Assembly (NCBI RefSeq): GCF_002858925.1
Contig: NZ_PJRS01000036.1
Coordinates: 1 to 60,736 of the forward strand
DNA: 60,736 bases
DNA from: Caulobacter zeae
GTDB taxonomy: Bacteria; Pseudomonadota; Alphaproteobacteria; Caulobacterales; Caulobacteraceae
Direction: 5' to 3'
The position numbers and the translations under genes are program-made. This document shows, one piece after another, positions 18,219 through 26,494 of the stretch (within the stretch, counting starts at the first letter, position 1; each line of letters starts with the position of its first letter). The notes beneath the pieces were generated by a model. The model was not told the origin of the DNA and made no database searches. It saw nothing but the letters and a program-made list of their open reading frames with translations.

Positions 18219-18674
18219 ATGACCGACGAAGCCGTACTGCAAGGCGAAGTAATCGATGAGGGCCCCGCCGGCCATCGACAGCGGGCGCACAAGGCCTGGC
18301 GCAACGCCGAGACGATCAAGCGATTGTCGGACCGGCTGATCGGCGTCGGCCCCATCGGCATCGGCCTCGACGGCGTGCTGGCCTGGGTGCCGGGCGCCAA
18401 CACCGCCTACAGCCTGGGCGCGGCGGCCGTGCTTGGATATCACGCCTGGCAGGCCCGCGCCTCGCTGCCCACCGTGGCGCGGATGGCCGCCTACATGCTG
18501 TTCGACAGTTCGACCAGCGCCGTGCCCGTCGTCGGCTGGGCGATCGATACGCTGTTCCCCGGTCACCTGATGGCCGCCAAGGCCCTGCAAAAGGACATCG
18601 AGGCCCGCCACGGCGCGCCCGAGGACGTCGATCTCAAGCGCCGGAAGAAGAAGGCGAAGGCTGGAAAGCGCTAG
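18219..18674 (+). CDS. DUF4112 domain-containing protein (second of tandem pair)
   Basis: A 151-residue DUF4112 protein. RLSDRLIGVGPIGIGLDGVL matches the upstream protein residue for residue over much of the core, followed by TAYSLGAAAVLGYHAW and PVVGWAIDTLFPGHLMAAKA. The C-terminus is a strongly basic tail (KRRKKKAKAGKR) absent from the first copy. The N-terminus is a longer charged region. It lies 32 bases after the first gene and is probably in the same transcript. Function is unknown; a membrane-associated role is inferred from hydrophobicity. Confidence 0.88.
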   Translation: MTDEAVLQGEVIDEGPAGHRQRAHKAWRNAETIKRLSDRLIGVGPIGIGLDGVLAWVPGANTAYSLGAAAVLGYHAWQARASLPTVARMAAYMLFDSSTSAVPVVGWAIDTLFPGHLMAAKALQKDIEARHGAPEDVDLKRRKKKAKAGKR

Positions 18675-18678
18675 TCGG

Positions 18679-19254
18679 TCAGCGGATCGGCGGCAGGTCG
18701 GCCAGGCAAAGGCTGAGCCCCGGCAGCACCACCGAGGTGATCGTGTCTCGCGCCGAATAACGCACGACGTCGCGATAGACGCCGCCGCTGAGGCTGCGGT
18801 GCACGACGATCTCGGCGCTGTTGACGTCCACTACCCAGTAGTCGCGCACGCCATGCTCGGCATAGAACTCCGCCTTCACCGAAAGGTCCTTGGCCATCGT
18901 GCTTTGGGCGATTTCGACGACCAAGCCGACATTGCGCCCGCCGATCGTGTTCAGCGGCAATCGGGCGTCATAGGCGTAAAGATCGGGGTCGGGTGCGTAG
19001 GTGGCCGAGAGCCGTAACGTCGAGGCCACGATCACTTCTATGGCTTGTCCGGCTTGAGCCAGGAACGCCTTGGCGATCTGCATCTTGACGCGCGTGTGCT
19101 CGGCGCCTTCCGAAGCCATCTCGACCAGCCCCCCGTCGATCAGTTCCACCCTGGCGTCGGCGTCGAGAATGCCGGCGTCCTGCATGCGCAGGACGTCTTC
19201 CAGCGTGAAGCGGTGCGGTTCTGAGGTTTCGAGCGCGCGGGCCAGGGCGTTCAT
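18679..19254 (-). CDS. Uma2 family (DUF820) putative restriction-endonuclease-like protein
   Basis: A 191-residue PD-(D/E)XK-like fold protein. FTLEDVLRMQDAGILDADAR followed by VELIDGGLVEM, then PDPDLYAYD, LVVEIAQSTMAKDL and KAEFYAEHGVRDYWVVDV are the standard Uma2 motifs with the Asp, Glu and Lys of the active site. These proteins spread widely in bacteria with no settled function. ATG 19254 is the family start. It converges with the DUF4112 pair, four bases between stops. Confidence 0.9.
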   Translation of the reverse strand: MNALARALETSEPHRFTLEDVLRMQDAGILDADARVELIDGGLVEMASEGAEHTRVKMQIAKAFLAQAGQAIEVIVASTLRLSATYAPDPDLYAYDARLPLNTIGGRNVGLVVEIAQSTMAKDLSVKAEFYAEHGVRDYWVVDVNSAEIVVHRSLSGGVYRDVVRYSARDTITSVVLPGLSLCLADLPPIR

Positions 19255-19299
19255 GGCTGGACGATAGCACGGCCTTGGCGGGCGCGTAACGCCGTGCGC

Positions 19300-19758
19300 T
19301 CAGAGCACGAGACGGCTGCGGGGCGGCGGGGCTGCGGGTTTCAGCATCCATTGGCGGCCGTAGACGATCCACCAGACGCCCAGGCCGGTCAGCAGGCCGA
19401 CGCCGATGCAGAGCGGCCAGGCGATCGGCAGGTCGAAGAAGAGACCGTCGCGAAACGAGAACCAGGCGACGCTCGCGCCGACGGCCAGGCCGGCGAGGGC
19501 GGCGGCCCACGGATGATGCTGGTCGATCTGGTCGAGGATAGCCCAGGCGGCCAGGCCGGCGGCGACGTAGGGCCAGCCCAAGATCAGGCCGAACACCGGC
19601 CCGGCCAGCATGGCGTTGAAGGGCTCGCCGTCGATCTCCGAGCCGCCGGGGACGAACAGGCCGTACACTGCGCCCAGGAACATCGACGGCGCCAGGTGGC
19701 AGAACAGGGCTCCCACGACCACCCTCGGCATGGTCGTCCGCGTCTTCGCCTGTCGCAT
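19300..19758 (-). CDS. Hypothetical membrane protein
   Basis: A 152-residue protein with about four membrane segments, for example VVVGALFCHLAPSMFLGAVY and WPLCIGVGLLTGLGVWWIVY. There is a short basic N-terminus (MRQAKTRTT). ATG 19758 is preceded by GCGAGGAGG at good spacing; the frame to 19815 adds residues without a ribosome site. I recognise no family. It lies downstream of the mutase genes on the same strand, after a 91-base gap. Confidence 0.65.
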   Translation of the reverse strand: MRQAKTRTTMPRVVVGALFCHLAPSMFLGAVYGLFVPGGSEIDGEPFNAMLAGPVFGLILGWPYVAAGLAAWAILDQIDQHHPWAAALAGLAVGASVAWFSFRDGLFFDLPIAWPLCIGVGLLTGLGVWWIVYGRQWMLKPAAPPPRSRLVL

Positions 19759-19849
19759 GTCGCCCTCCTCGCTGTTGGCAAGGGCTAGGGGAAGGCGCGG
19801 GCGTGCAGCCCGCACGGCGCCTGCGATGGAGAAGCGATGCAGGCGGCCG

Positions 19850-22006
19850 CTAAGCCGCCTCGCCTTGGGTGTAGCCGAGCTGCTTGTTCAGCTTGTCGAG
19901 CAGCTCGATCACCGCCTCGGCGATCACCGTGCCGGGGGGGAAGATCGCCGCGGCGCCGGCGTCGCGCAGGGCCTGGAAGTCCTGCGGCGGGATCACGCCG
20001 CCGACCACCATCATGATGTCGGCGCGGCCCTGCTTGCCGAGCTCCGCCTTCAGTTCCGGGGCCAGGGTCAGGTGACCGGCCGCGAGCGAAGACGCGCCGA
20101 CGATGTGGACGTCGTTCTCTACCGCTTGGCGGGCGGCCTCGGCCGGCGTCTGGAACAGCGGGCCGATGTCGACGTCGAAGCCGAGGTCGGCGAAGGCGGT
20201 GGCGATCACCTTCTGGCCGCGATCGTGGCCGTCCTGGCCCATCTTGGCGACCAGGATGCGGGGGCGGCGGCCGTCGGCCTGGGCGAAGGCCTCGACCATG
20301 GCCTTGGCGCGCGCGGTGGTGGGGTCGGAACCGGCTTCCTTCATGTAGACGCCCCGGATCGACTTGATCTCGGCCCGGTGGCGGCCGAACACGCGCTCGA
20401 GCGCGTCGCTGATCTCGCCGACGGTGGCCTTGGCGCGGGCCGCGTCGACGGCAAGGGCCAGCAAGTTGCCCGACCCGCGCGCGCCGTTCTCCAGCGCCTT
20501 CAGCGCCGCTTCCGTCGCCGCCGGATCGCGCTCGGCCTTCAGCCGGGCCAGCTTTTCGAGCTGCTGGTTGCGCACCGAGCTGTTGTCGACCTTCAGCATC
20601 GGGATGACGTCCGCCACCTCTGGCTTGTAGCGATTGACGCCGACCACGCTCTGGCGATTGGAGTCGATGCGGGCCTGGGTCTTGGCGGCGGCTTCCTCGA
20701 TGCGCAGCTTGGGGATGCCCTGCTCGATGGCCTTGGCCATGCCGCCGGCGGCCTCGACCTCCTCGATGTGGGCCAGGGCCTTGACCGCCAGGTCGTGGGT
20801 CAGGCGCTCGACATAGAAGCTGCCCCCCCAGGGATCGGCGACGCGGGTCGTGCCGCTTTCCATTTGCAGGAACAGCTGGGTGTTGCGGGCGATGCGGGCC
20901 GAAAAATCGGTCGGCAGGGCCAGGGCCTCGTCCAGGGCGTTGGTGTGCAGGCTCTGGGTCTGGCCGTTGACGGCGGCCATGGCCTCTACGCAGGTGCGCG
21001 AGACGTTGTTGAACACGTCCTGCGCGGCCAGCGACCAGCCCGAGGTCTGGCTGTGGGTGCGAAGGGACAGCGAGCGGTCGTCCTTGGGCTCGAACTCGCG
21101 CTTCATCAGGCGGGCCCACAGCAGGCGGGCGGCCCGCATCTTGGCCACTTCCATGAAGTAGTTCATGCCGATGGCCCAGAAGAACGACACGCGCGGCGCG
21201 AAGGCGTCGATGCTCATGCCGGCCGCCACGCCCGCCCGGGCGTACTCGATGCCGTCGGCCAGGGTATAGGCCAGCTCCAGGTCGGCCGAGGCCCCGGCCT
21301 CCTGCATGTGGTAGCCGCTGATCGAGATCGAGTTGAACTTGGGCATGTTCGCCGAGGTGAAGGCGAAGATGTCCGAGATGATCCGCATCGAGGGCTCGGG
21401 CGGATAGATATAGGTGTTCCGCACCATGAACTCTTTGAGGATATCGTTCTGGATCGTGCCCGAGAGCTTGTCGGGCGAAACGCCCTGCTCCTCGGCGGCG
21501 ACGATGTAGAGCGCCAGGATCGGCAGCACCGCGCCGTTCATGGTCATCGACACGCTCATCTTGTCGAGCGGGATGCCGGAGAACAGCGTGCGCATGTCGA
21601 GGATCGAGTCGATGGCCACGCCGGCCATGCCGACGTCGCCCTTCACCCGCTCGTGGTCGCTGTCATAGCCGCGGTGGGTGGCCAGGTCGAAGGCCACCGA
21701 CAGGCCCATCTGACCGGCCGCCAGGTTGCGGCGATAGAAGGCGTTTGAATCCTCGGCCGTGGAGAAGCCGGCGTACTGGCGGATCGTCCACGGGTTGGTG
21801 ACGTACATGGTCGGGTAGGGGCCCCGCACGAAGGGCGCGACGCCGGGGCGGCCGTCGGTGAAGTCCAGGCCCGCTGCATCCTGCGCGGTGAAGGCGGGGG
21901 CGACGTCGACGCCTTCGGGCGTGCTCCAGGCCTTGCCCGCTTCCGGCGCGGCGGCGGGTTCGGGCGTCTCGAAGGCGACATCGGCGAAGTCGGGGAACTT
22001 GCTCAC
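19850..22006 (-). CDS. Methylmalonyl-CoA mutase large (catalytic) subunit
   Basis: A 718-residue enzyme that converts methylmalonyl-CoA to succinyl-CoA with adenosylcobalamin. The TIM-barrel domain has [20 protein letters not shown] and [20 protein letters not shown]. The C-terminal B12 domain carries the DxHxxG motif ([20 protein letters not shown]), with the cobalt-ligating His. Length is standard for the large subunit. GTG 22006 begins three bases after the small-subunit gene, so they form an operon. Its chaperone MeaB is at 16236-17219. It is named mutB or scpA depending on genus, so I leave the symbol empty. Confidence 0.96.
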   Translation of the reverse strand: MSKFPDFADVAFETPEPAAAPEAGKAWSTPEGVDVAPAFTAQDAAGLDFTDGRPGVAPFVRGPYPTMYVTNPWTIRQYAGFSTAEDSNAFYRRNLAAGQMGLSVAFDLATHRGYDSDHERVKGDVGMAGVAIDSILDMRTLFSGIPLDKMSVSMTMNGAVLPILALYIVAAEEQGVSPDKLSGTIQNDILKEFMVRNTYIYPPEPSMRIISDIFAFTSANMPKFNSISISGYHMQEAGASADLELAYTLADGIEYARAGVAAGMSIDAFAPRVSFFWAIGMNYFMEVAKMRAARLLWARLMKREFEPKDDRSLSLRTHSQTSGWSLAAQDVFNNVSRTCVEAMAAVNGQTQSLHTNALDEALALPTDFSARIARNTQLFLQMESGTTRVADPWGGSFYVERLTHDLAVKALAHIEEVEAAGGMAKAIEQGIPKLRIEEAAAKTQARIDSNRQSVVGVNRYKPEVADVIPMLKVDNSSVRNQQLEKLARLKAERDPAATEAALKALENGARGSGNLLALAVDAARAKATVGEISDALERVFGRHRAEIKSIRGVYMKEAGSDPTTARAKAMVEAFAQADGRRPRILVAKMGQDGHDRGQKVIATAFADLGFDVDIGPLFQTPAEAARQAVENDVHIVGASSLAAGHLTLAPELKAELGKQGRADIMMVVGGVIPPQDFQALRDAGAAAIFPPGTVIAEAVIELLDKLNKQLGYTQGEAA

Positions 22007-22009
22007 GGC

Positions 22010-23473
22010 TCAGGCTCCCTCGAAGGCGGCGGCGAAGCGGATGGGCGTCAGGGCCGGGCAGCGGCTGTCGGGGCCGGGCAGGCGGGGGTCGGGACCGTCG
22101 ACGGCGAAGGCGGCCGGATCGGGCGTCTCCACCTCCGGCGTCTTGTCGTCGGCATTGGGGAAGGCGGTGACGCCCAGGATCTTGCGGCTCTTGTCGGCGA
22201 AGGACGCCTCTTGCCCCTCGCGGGTTTCGGCGACGATGTCGGCGATCAGCCCGCTTTCCAGCGCCTTGATGATCCCGCCGTCGGCTTCGATGGCCTGGAA
22301 GCCGCCCCAGGCGGCGCGGGCCAGCTGGTCGGTCAGGGTGTCGAGATACCAGGCGCCGCCGGCCGGGTCGGCGACGCGGCCCAGGTGGCTTTCCTCCATC
22401 AGGACGAGCTGGGTGTTGCGGGCCTGGCGGCGGGCGAAGGCTGTCGGCAGGCCGATGGCGTCGGTGAAGTTTCCGAGGATGACCGTGTCGGCGCCGCCCA
22501 CCGCGCCGGCGAAGCCCGCCGCGGTCAGGCGCAGCAGGTTGGTCCAGGCGTCGGCCCGGGCCAGCATGCGCTGCGACGAGCGGGCCTCGATGCGGGCGGG
22601 GAGGTCGACGCCGCAGGCGCGGGTCAATTGCGCCCACAGCGAGCGGACGGCGCGCACCTTGGCCACGCCCGTGAAGTATTCGCCGTCCAGGCTGACGCCC
22701 AGCACGATGCGCGACCAGGCCTCGTCCATCGACAGGCCCGAGCGGACCAGGGCCTTGGCGTAGGCCACCGCGCCGGCGGCCATGACCGCCAGCTCTTCGG
22801 CGTTGGAGCCGCCGGCCTCGTGCACGGCGCGGCCGCTGGCCAGGAACAGGCTGGCGACGGCGTAGGTTTCGGCGAGGCGCGCGCCGACTGTGGCGGCCGA
22901 AAAGACGTGGCTCTCGATCGGGCCGGGGCTGACGCCGGCCTGCATCCAGGCGGTCAGCGGGTCCATGTGGAAGGCCAGCGGCGCGTTGGGCGCGGCCTTG
23001 GCCAGGGCGGCCAGCCAGTCGGCGGCCTTGGGGCCCAGGAACCCGGCGTCCAGCGCCACGGGCGCCAGGTCCAGCAGCACGCCGTCCAGCACGCCGGCGA
23101 GGTCCTCGCGCGAACCGACGGCGACGCCGCCCTGACCGCTCGGATCCAGCGCCAGCAGCACCGAGGCCGCGCCGTTCTCCAGATCCTTCAGGATCTCGCC
23201 ATTGGCGTGCTTGGCGTCAGGATGGGCGACCTTCGTGCGAAGGTCCCAGGGACGGTCGATGTCGCGGGCGCGCAGGTCGCGGGCCACGGTCACGGCGTCT
23301 TCGGCGGTGTAGAGCGGGCGGATGGCGACGCCGTCCGGCGTGGCGCGCACCAGGGTCTCGTCGAAATCGGCCCCTTTCAGGGTCTTCTCGACCAGTTTCA
23401 ACCACTTGGCCTGCGCCAAGGCTTCGTCGGGCGGGCCGAAGTCGTCGGCCAGTTGGGCGGGCGCCTCGCTCAC
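22010..23473 (-). CDS. mutA: Methylmalonyl-CoA mutase small subunit, lacking the B12 domain
   Basis: A 487-residue homologue of the mutase barrel, with FDETLVRATPDGVAIRPLYT at the start and RVADPAGGAWYLDTLTDQLA in the middle. The usual small subunit is about 620 residues; this one ends near residue 487 and has no DxHxxG B12-binding domain, so it keeps only the barrel. In known heterodimeric mutases the small subunit is not catalytic, so the short form may still support the large subunit. It starts at GTG 23473 and is the first gene of the two-gene operon. Confidence 0.93.
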   Translation of the reverse strand: MSEAPAQLADDFGPPDEALAQAKWLKLVEKTLKGADFDETLVRATPDGVAIRPLYTAEDAVTVARDLRARDIDRPWDLRTKVAHPDAKHANGEILKDLENGAASVLLALDPSGQGGVAVGSREDLAGVLDGVLLDLAPVALDAGFLGPKAADWLAALAKAAPNAPLAFHMDPLTAWMQAGVSPGPIESHVFSAATVGARLAETYAVASLFLASGRAVHEAGGSNAEELAVMAAGAVAYAKALVRSGLSMDEAWSRIVLGVSLDGEYFTGVAKVRAVRSLWAQLTRACGVDLPARIEARSSQRMLARADAWTNLLRLTAAGFAGAVGGADTVILGNFTDAIGLPTAFARRQARNTQLVLMEESHLGRVADPAGGAWYLDTLTDQLARAAWGGFQAIEADGGIIKALESGLIADIVAETREGQEASFADKSRKILGVTAFPNADDKTPEVETPDPAAFAVDGPDPRLPGPDSRCPALTPIRFAAAFEGA

Positions 23474-23633
23474 GACGGGGTTCTCCTGCGGTGCGGCATT
23501 CTTCTATTTTGACGCAGTTGCGCGCCTGCCGCCACGGAGGTCAAGCGCTTGCAAGTCCCATGAACAGGCGTTTAAGCTAACGCTGTTAACATGCGCGGCG
23601 CGTGACGTCGCGGAATGAGGAGACCCCCGTCCC

Positions 23634-24641
23634 ATGGCCCTGCCGCCCATCCTGCGTGACCGTCTGCGCCTGCCGGTGATCGCCTCGCCGCTGTTCATCA
23701 TCAGCAATCCGGACCTCGTCATCGCCGAGTGCAAGGCCGGCATCGTCGGCTCGTTCCCGTCGCTGAACGCCCGCCCGCTGTCGCAGTTGGACGAATGGCT
23801 GGCCCGGATCACCGAGGAGCTGGCCGCCTGGGACAAGGCCCATCCGGACATGCCCTCGGCCCCGTTCGCCGTGAACCAGATCGTCCACAAGACCAACAAC
23901 CGGCTCGAGCAGGACATCGAGCTGTGCGTGAAATACAAGGTGCCGGTGGTGATCACCTCGCTGGGCGCGCGCGAGGACCTGAACCAGGCGATCCACTCGT
24001 ACGGCGGCATCACCTTGCACGACGTGATCAACGACCGCTTCGCCCGCAAGGCCATCGAGAAGGGGGCCGATGGCCTGATTCCGGTGGCGGCCGGGGCCGG
24101 CGGCCACGCGGGCGCCATCTCGCCCTTCGCCCTGGTGCAGGAAATCCGCACCTGGTTTGACGGCCCGGTGGCCCTGTCGGGCGCCATCGCCAGCGGCCGC
24201 TCGATCCTGTCCGCCCAGGCCATGGGCGCGGACCTGGCCTATATCGGCTCGGCCTTCATCGCGACCGAAGAGGCCAATGCGCCCGAGGCCTACAAGCGGA
24301 CGATCACCGAGGCCAACGCCAGCGACATCGTCTACTCGAACCTCTTCACCGGTGTGCACGGCAACTATCTGCGCCAGTCGATCGTCGCCGCGGGCCTGGA
24401 CCCGGACAACCTGCCGGAAAGCGATCCGTCGAAGATGAGCTTCGGCTCGGGCGGCAACCAGGACGCAAAGGCCTGGCGCGACATCTGGGGCTCGGGCCAG
24501 GGCATCGGCGCGATCAAGGAAGTGCTCCCCGTCGCCGAACGCATCGCCCGCTTGGCGGAGGAATATGAGGACGCAAAGGCCGAACTGGCCGCCAAGACCG
24601 CGCTGACGGCCGGCAACCGCCTGGCTTTCGCCGCCGAGTAG
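23634..24641 (+). CDS. Nitronate monooxygenase / 2-nitropropane dioxygenase family flavoprotein
   Basis: A 335-residue FMN-dependent TIM-barrel protein. LPVIASPLFIISNPDLVIAE and AGIVGSFPSLNARP at the N-terminus, DGLIPVAAGAGGHAGAISPF (the conserved AGGH motif, with the catalytic His) and GADLAYIGSAFIAT are classic. The C-terminal part (about 300-335) is a helical tail. It may oxidise nitronates or act as a general detoxifying oxygenase; related proteins may be enoyl reductases. ATG 23634 follows GAGGAGAC. It is divergent from the mutase operon with a 160-bp gap that should hold both promoters. Confidence 0.92.
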   Translation: MALPPILRDRLRLPVIASPLFIISNPDLVIAECKAGIVGSFPSLNARPLSQLDEWLARITEELAAWDKAHPDMPSAPFAVNQIVHKTNNRLEQDIELCVKYKVPVVITSLGAREDLNQAIHSYGGITLHDVINDRFARKAIEKGADGLIPVAAGAGGHAGAISPFALVQEIRTWFDGPVALSGAIASGRSILSAQAMGADLAYIGSAFIATEEANAPEAYKRTITEANASDIVYSNLFTGVHGNYLRQSIVAAGLDPDNLPESDPSKMSFGSGGNQDAKAWRDIWGSGQGIGAIKEVLPVAERIARLAEEYEDAKAELAAKTALTAGNRLAFAAE

Positions 24642-24733
24642 GACGGGGACAGACCCGGGGACGAAGGCGGCTTCGTCCCCGGCGACTCCGGCGCGGCGAT
24701 CCTTGGCGGGTTCGAAACCGCCAGGAGCGCCCG

Positions 24734-25042
24734 ATGTCCGACGCCGCCACGCCCCGCCTTTCGCTGCCCTACGTGGCCGCGGGGCAAGCCCAGAAGCATG
24801 TCACGGTCAATGAGGGCCTCGCGCGCCTCGACGGCCTGGTCCAGCCGTGCGTCGTCAGCCGTACGCTCACCGACCAGCCGCCAGCGCCCGCCGACGGCGC
24901 GATGTGGATCCGTCCCGCCGCCGCGACCGGCGCTGACTGGGCCGCCGCGCCTGCCCATAGCCTGATGCGGTTCGAGGCCGGGGCCTGGGAGGCGATCGCG
25001 CCCTCCGCCGGCTTCACCGCCTGGATCGCCGACGAAGGCTAG
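24734..25042 (+). CDS. DUF2793 protein, N-terminal part, ended by in-frame amber codon
   Basis: A 102-residue frame starting at ATG 24734 after AGGAGCG. RLSLPYVAAGQAQKHVTVNE is the DUF2793 N-terminal motif, and ADGAMWIRPA then GFTAWIADEG continue the family pattern. DUF2793 proteins occur in prophages and gene-transfer-agent-like tails. The frame stops at TAG 25040-25042, but the next codon is ATG and the same frame runs on to 25471. Homologues continue after DEG with a sequence like the downstream frame, so this is one gene broken by a single stop. It may be a pseudogene, read-through, or two separate polypeptides. Confidence 0.8.
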   Translation: MSDAATPRLSLPYVAAGQAQKHVTVNEGLARLDGLVQPCVVSRTLTDQPPAPADGAMWIRPAAATGADWAAAPAHSLMRFEAGAWEAIAPSAGFTAWIADEG

Positions 25043-25471
25043 ATGGCCGTGTTCACCGGCTCGGCCTGGGTCGCGCTGTCGTCGACCTTCCGGAGCCTGA
25101 CCGCCGCCCGCTCGCCGTTCGGGGCCGAGGTGCGCGTCGAGATCGTCGAGGCCGAGGCGACCTTGAGCGGCGCGTCGGTGACCACGGCGGCCGTCATCCC
25201 GGCCCGCGCGATCGTGCTGGGCGTTTCGACCCGCACCAGCGCGGCCGTCACCGGCGCGATCTCCTACAACTGCGGAATCGCCGGCGAGACCGGCAAGTTC
25301 GGCAGTGCGCTGGGCGTCGCCTTGAACGCCAGCAACATCGGAGTCGTCGGACCCAGCGCCTTCTACGCCGACACGCCGGTGGTGATCACCGCGGCGGGCG
25401 GCAGCTTCGTTTCCGGCAAGGTGCGGGTGGCGATCCAACTGCTGCGGTTCGAAGCGCCGGTGGCGGAGTAG
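25043..25471 (+). CDS. DUF2793 protein, C-terminal part (same frame after TAG)
   Basis: A 142-residue frame beginning at ATG 25043, immediately after the amber codon of the previous entry and in the same frame. It starts MAVFTGSAWVALSSTFRSL, which fits the continuation of a DUF2793 protein, and the rest is a beta-rich region (VVIPARAIVLGVSTRTS-type sequence) ending in a basic-hydrophobic strand LRFEAPVAE. There is no independent ribosome site beyond the upstream sequence, so it may be made only by read-through or reinitiation. The two parts together give 245 residues, a usual size for the family. Confidence 0.7.
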   Translation: MAVFTGSAWVALSSTFRSLTAARSPFGAEVRVEIVEAEATLSGASVTTAAVIPARAIVLGVSTRTSAAVTGAISYNCGIAGETGKFGSALGVALNASNIGVVGPSAFYADTPVVITAAGGSFVSGKVRVAIQLLRFEAPVAE

Positions 25472-25480
25472 GGGCGTGCG

Positions 25481-25576
25481 TGATCCTCGTCCTTCGACAA
25501 GCTCAGGATGAGGATCATGGCAGGCGCGGACAGATGAAAAACCTCACCCTGAGCTTGTCGAAGGACGAGGTTTTCG
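25481..25576. repeat. Palindromic repeat, family D (two units)
   Basis: Two units, 25481-25515 and about 25539-25576, each carry CCTTCGACAAGCTCAGGATG or its reverse complement. Each unit can fold into a hairpin, and the two are inverted relative to each other. The same unit occurs at 30110-30222 and 59217-59309. It lies right after the DUF2793 gene and upstream of the riboswitch. Confidence 0.8.
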
Positions 25577-25667
25577 CCCCCGGCAAGATCCCCGCCAGCC
25601 GATCACCCCGCCACTTGCGAATGGCTCTCTGCTTGATCAGGGCGGCGGCTGCGGGTACACGCCGCGC

Positions 25668-25782
25668 ATCCCTTGGGGAGTAGCCGCCCGCGCCTATCAG
25701 CGGGGCCCCCGTCAACACACTTGTTCTTCGGAGCATGGCGCGGGCGAAGGAAGCACCGACAGCTTTCTTGGCGAGACCAATG
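25668..25782 (+). promoter_or_regulatory. Probable yybP-ykoY (manganese) riboswitch
   Basis: The order of conserved blocks fits the yybP-ykoY class as I remember it: CCTTGGGGAGTAGCCGC (25671-25687), CCGTCAACACACTTG (25709-25723), an intervening hairpin, GAGCATGGCG (25731-25740) and GGCGAGACC (25770-25778). It sits 80 bases before the GDT1/UPF0016 gene. Members of this class sense Mn2+ and often control UPF0016 or MntP-type exporters. Between 25577 and 25667 I see nothing else. Confidence 0.85.
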
Positions 25783-25860
25783 GCGTCGTTTTCCGTCCGG
25801 GCTGGGCGGGGAAACGGTCGCTGTTGTCTTGTCTGCGCTCGGCCCCGCAACGGTGTTTCA

Positions 25861-26436
25861 ATGGAATCCCTGCTCGTCTCGACCCTGGTCGTGGCCATCG
25901 CCGAGATCGGCGACAAGACCCAGCTTCTGGCCATCATCCTGGCCACGCGGTTCAAGAAGCCGATCCCGATCATCCTGGGCATCCTGGTCGCCACCCTGCT
26001 GAACCACGCCCTGGCGGCGCTGGCCGGCTCGCTGGTCGCCCAGTACCTGCAAGGGGCCTGGTTCCAGTGGCTGATCGCCATCTCGTTCATCGCCATGGCC
26101 GCGTGGGCGCTGATCCCCGACAAGGCCGACGACGAGGACGGCGGCGCGGTCGGCCGTTACGGCGTGTTCGCCACCACGGCCATCGCCTTCTTCCTGGTCG
26201 AGATGGGCGACAAGACCCAGATCGCCACCGTGGCCCTGGGCGCCCAGTTCCACAACGTCACCCTGGTGGCCGCCGGCACCACCCTGGGCATGATGCTGGC
26301 CAACGTGCCGGCCGTGTACCTGGGCGAGGCCGCCACGAAGATCGTGCCTCTGAAGTATGTGCGGATCGGCGCGGCGCTGATCTTCCTTGGCTTGGGCCTG
26401 TGGGGGATCGCGAGCCTGCTGGGCCTCTTCGGGTAA
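25861..26436 (+). CDS. GDT1/UPF0016 family divalent cation (Mn2+/Ca2+) transporter
   Basis: A 191-residue protein of six membrane helices in two homologous halves. Each half contains the family's E-x-G-D-K-T/S motif: AIAEIGDKTQLLAIILATRF and LVEMGDKTQIATVALGAQF. UPF0016 members, including bacterial MneA-type and eukaryotic TMEM165/Gdt1, move Mn2+ or Ca2+ in exchange for H+. ATG 25861 is the family start. The 5' leader carries a probable Mn2+-sensing riboswitch, which supports a manganese export role. The longer frame from 25735 is within the riboswitch leader and is not coding. Confidence 0.92.
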   Translation: MESLLVSTLVVAIAEIGDKTQLLAIILATRFKKPIPIILGILVATLLNHALAALAGSLVAQYLQGAWFQWLIAISFIAMAAWALIPDKADDEDGGAVGRYGVFATTAIAFFLVEMGDKTQIATVALGAQFHNVTLVAAGTTLGMMLANVPAVYLGEAATKIVPLKYVRIGAALIFLGLGLWGIASLLGLFG

Positions 26437-26494
26437 TGACGTAGGCGGGGGCGGGAGCTATTCACGGGTCGAACGATCCGGAGTTTCCCGCCTC

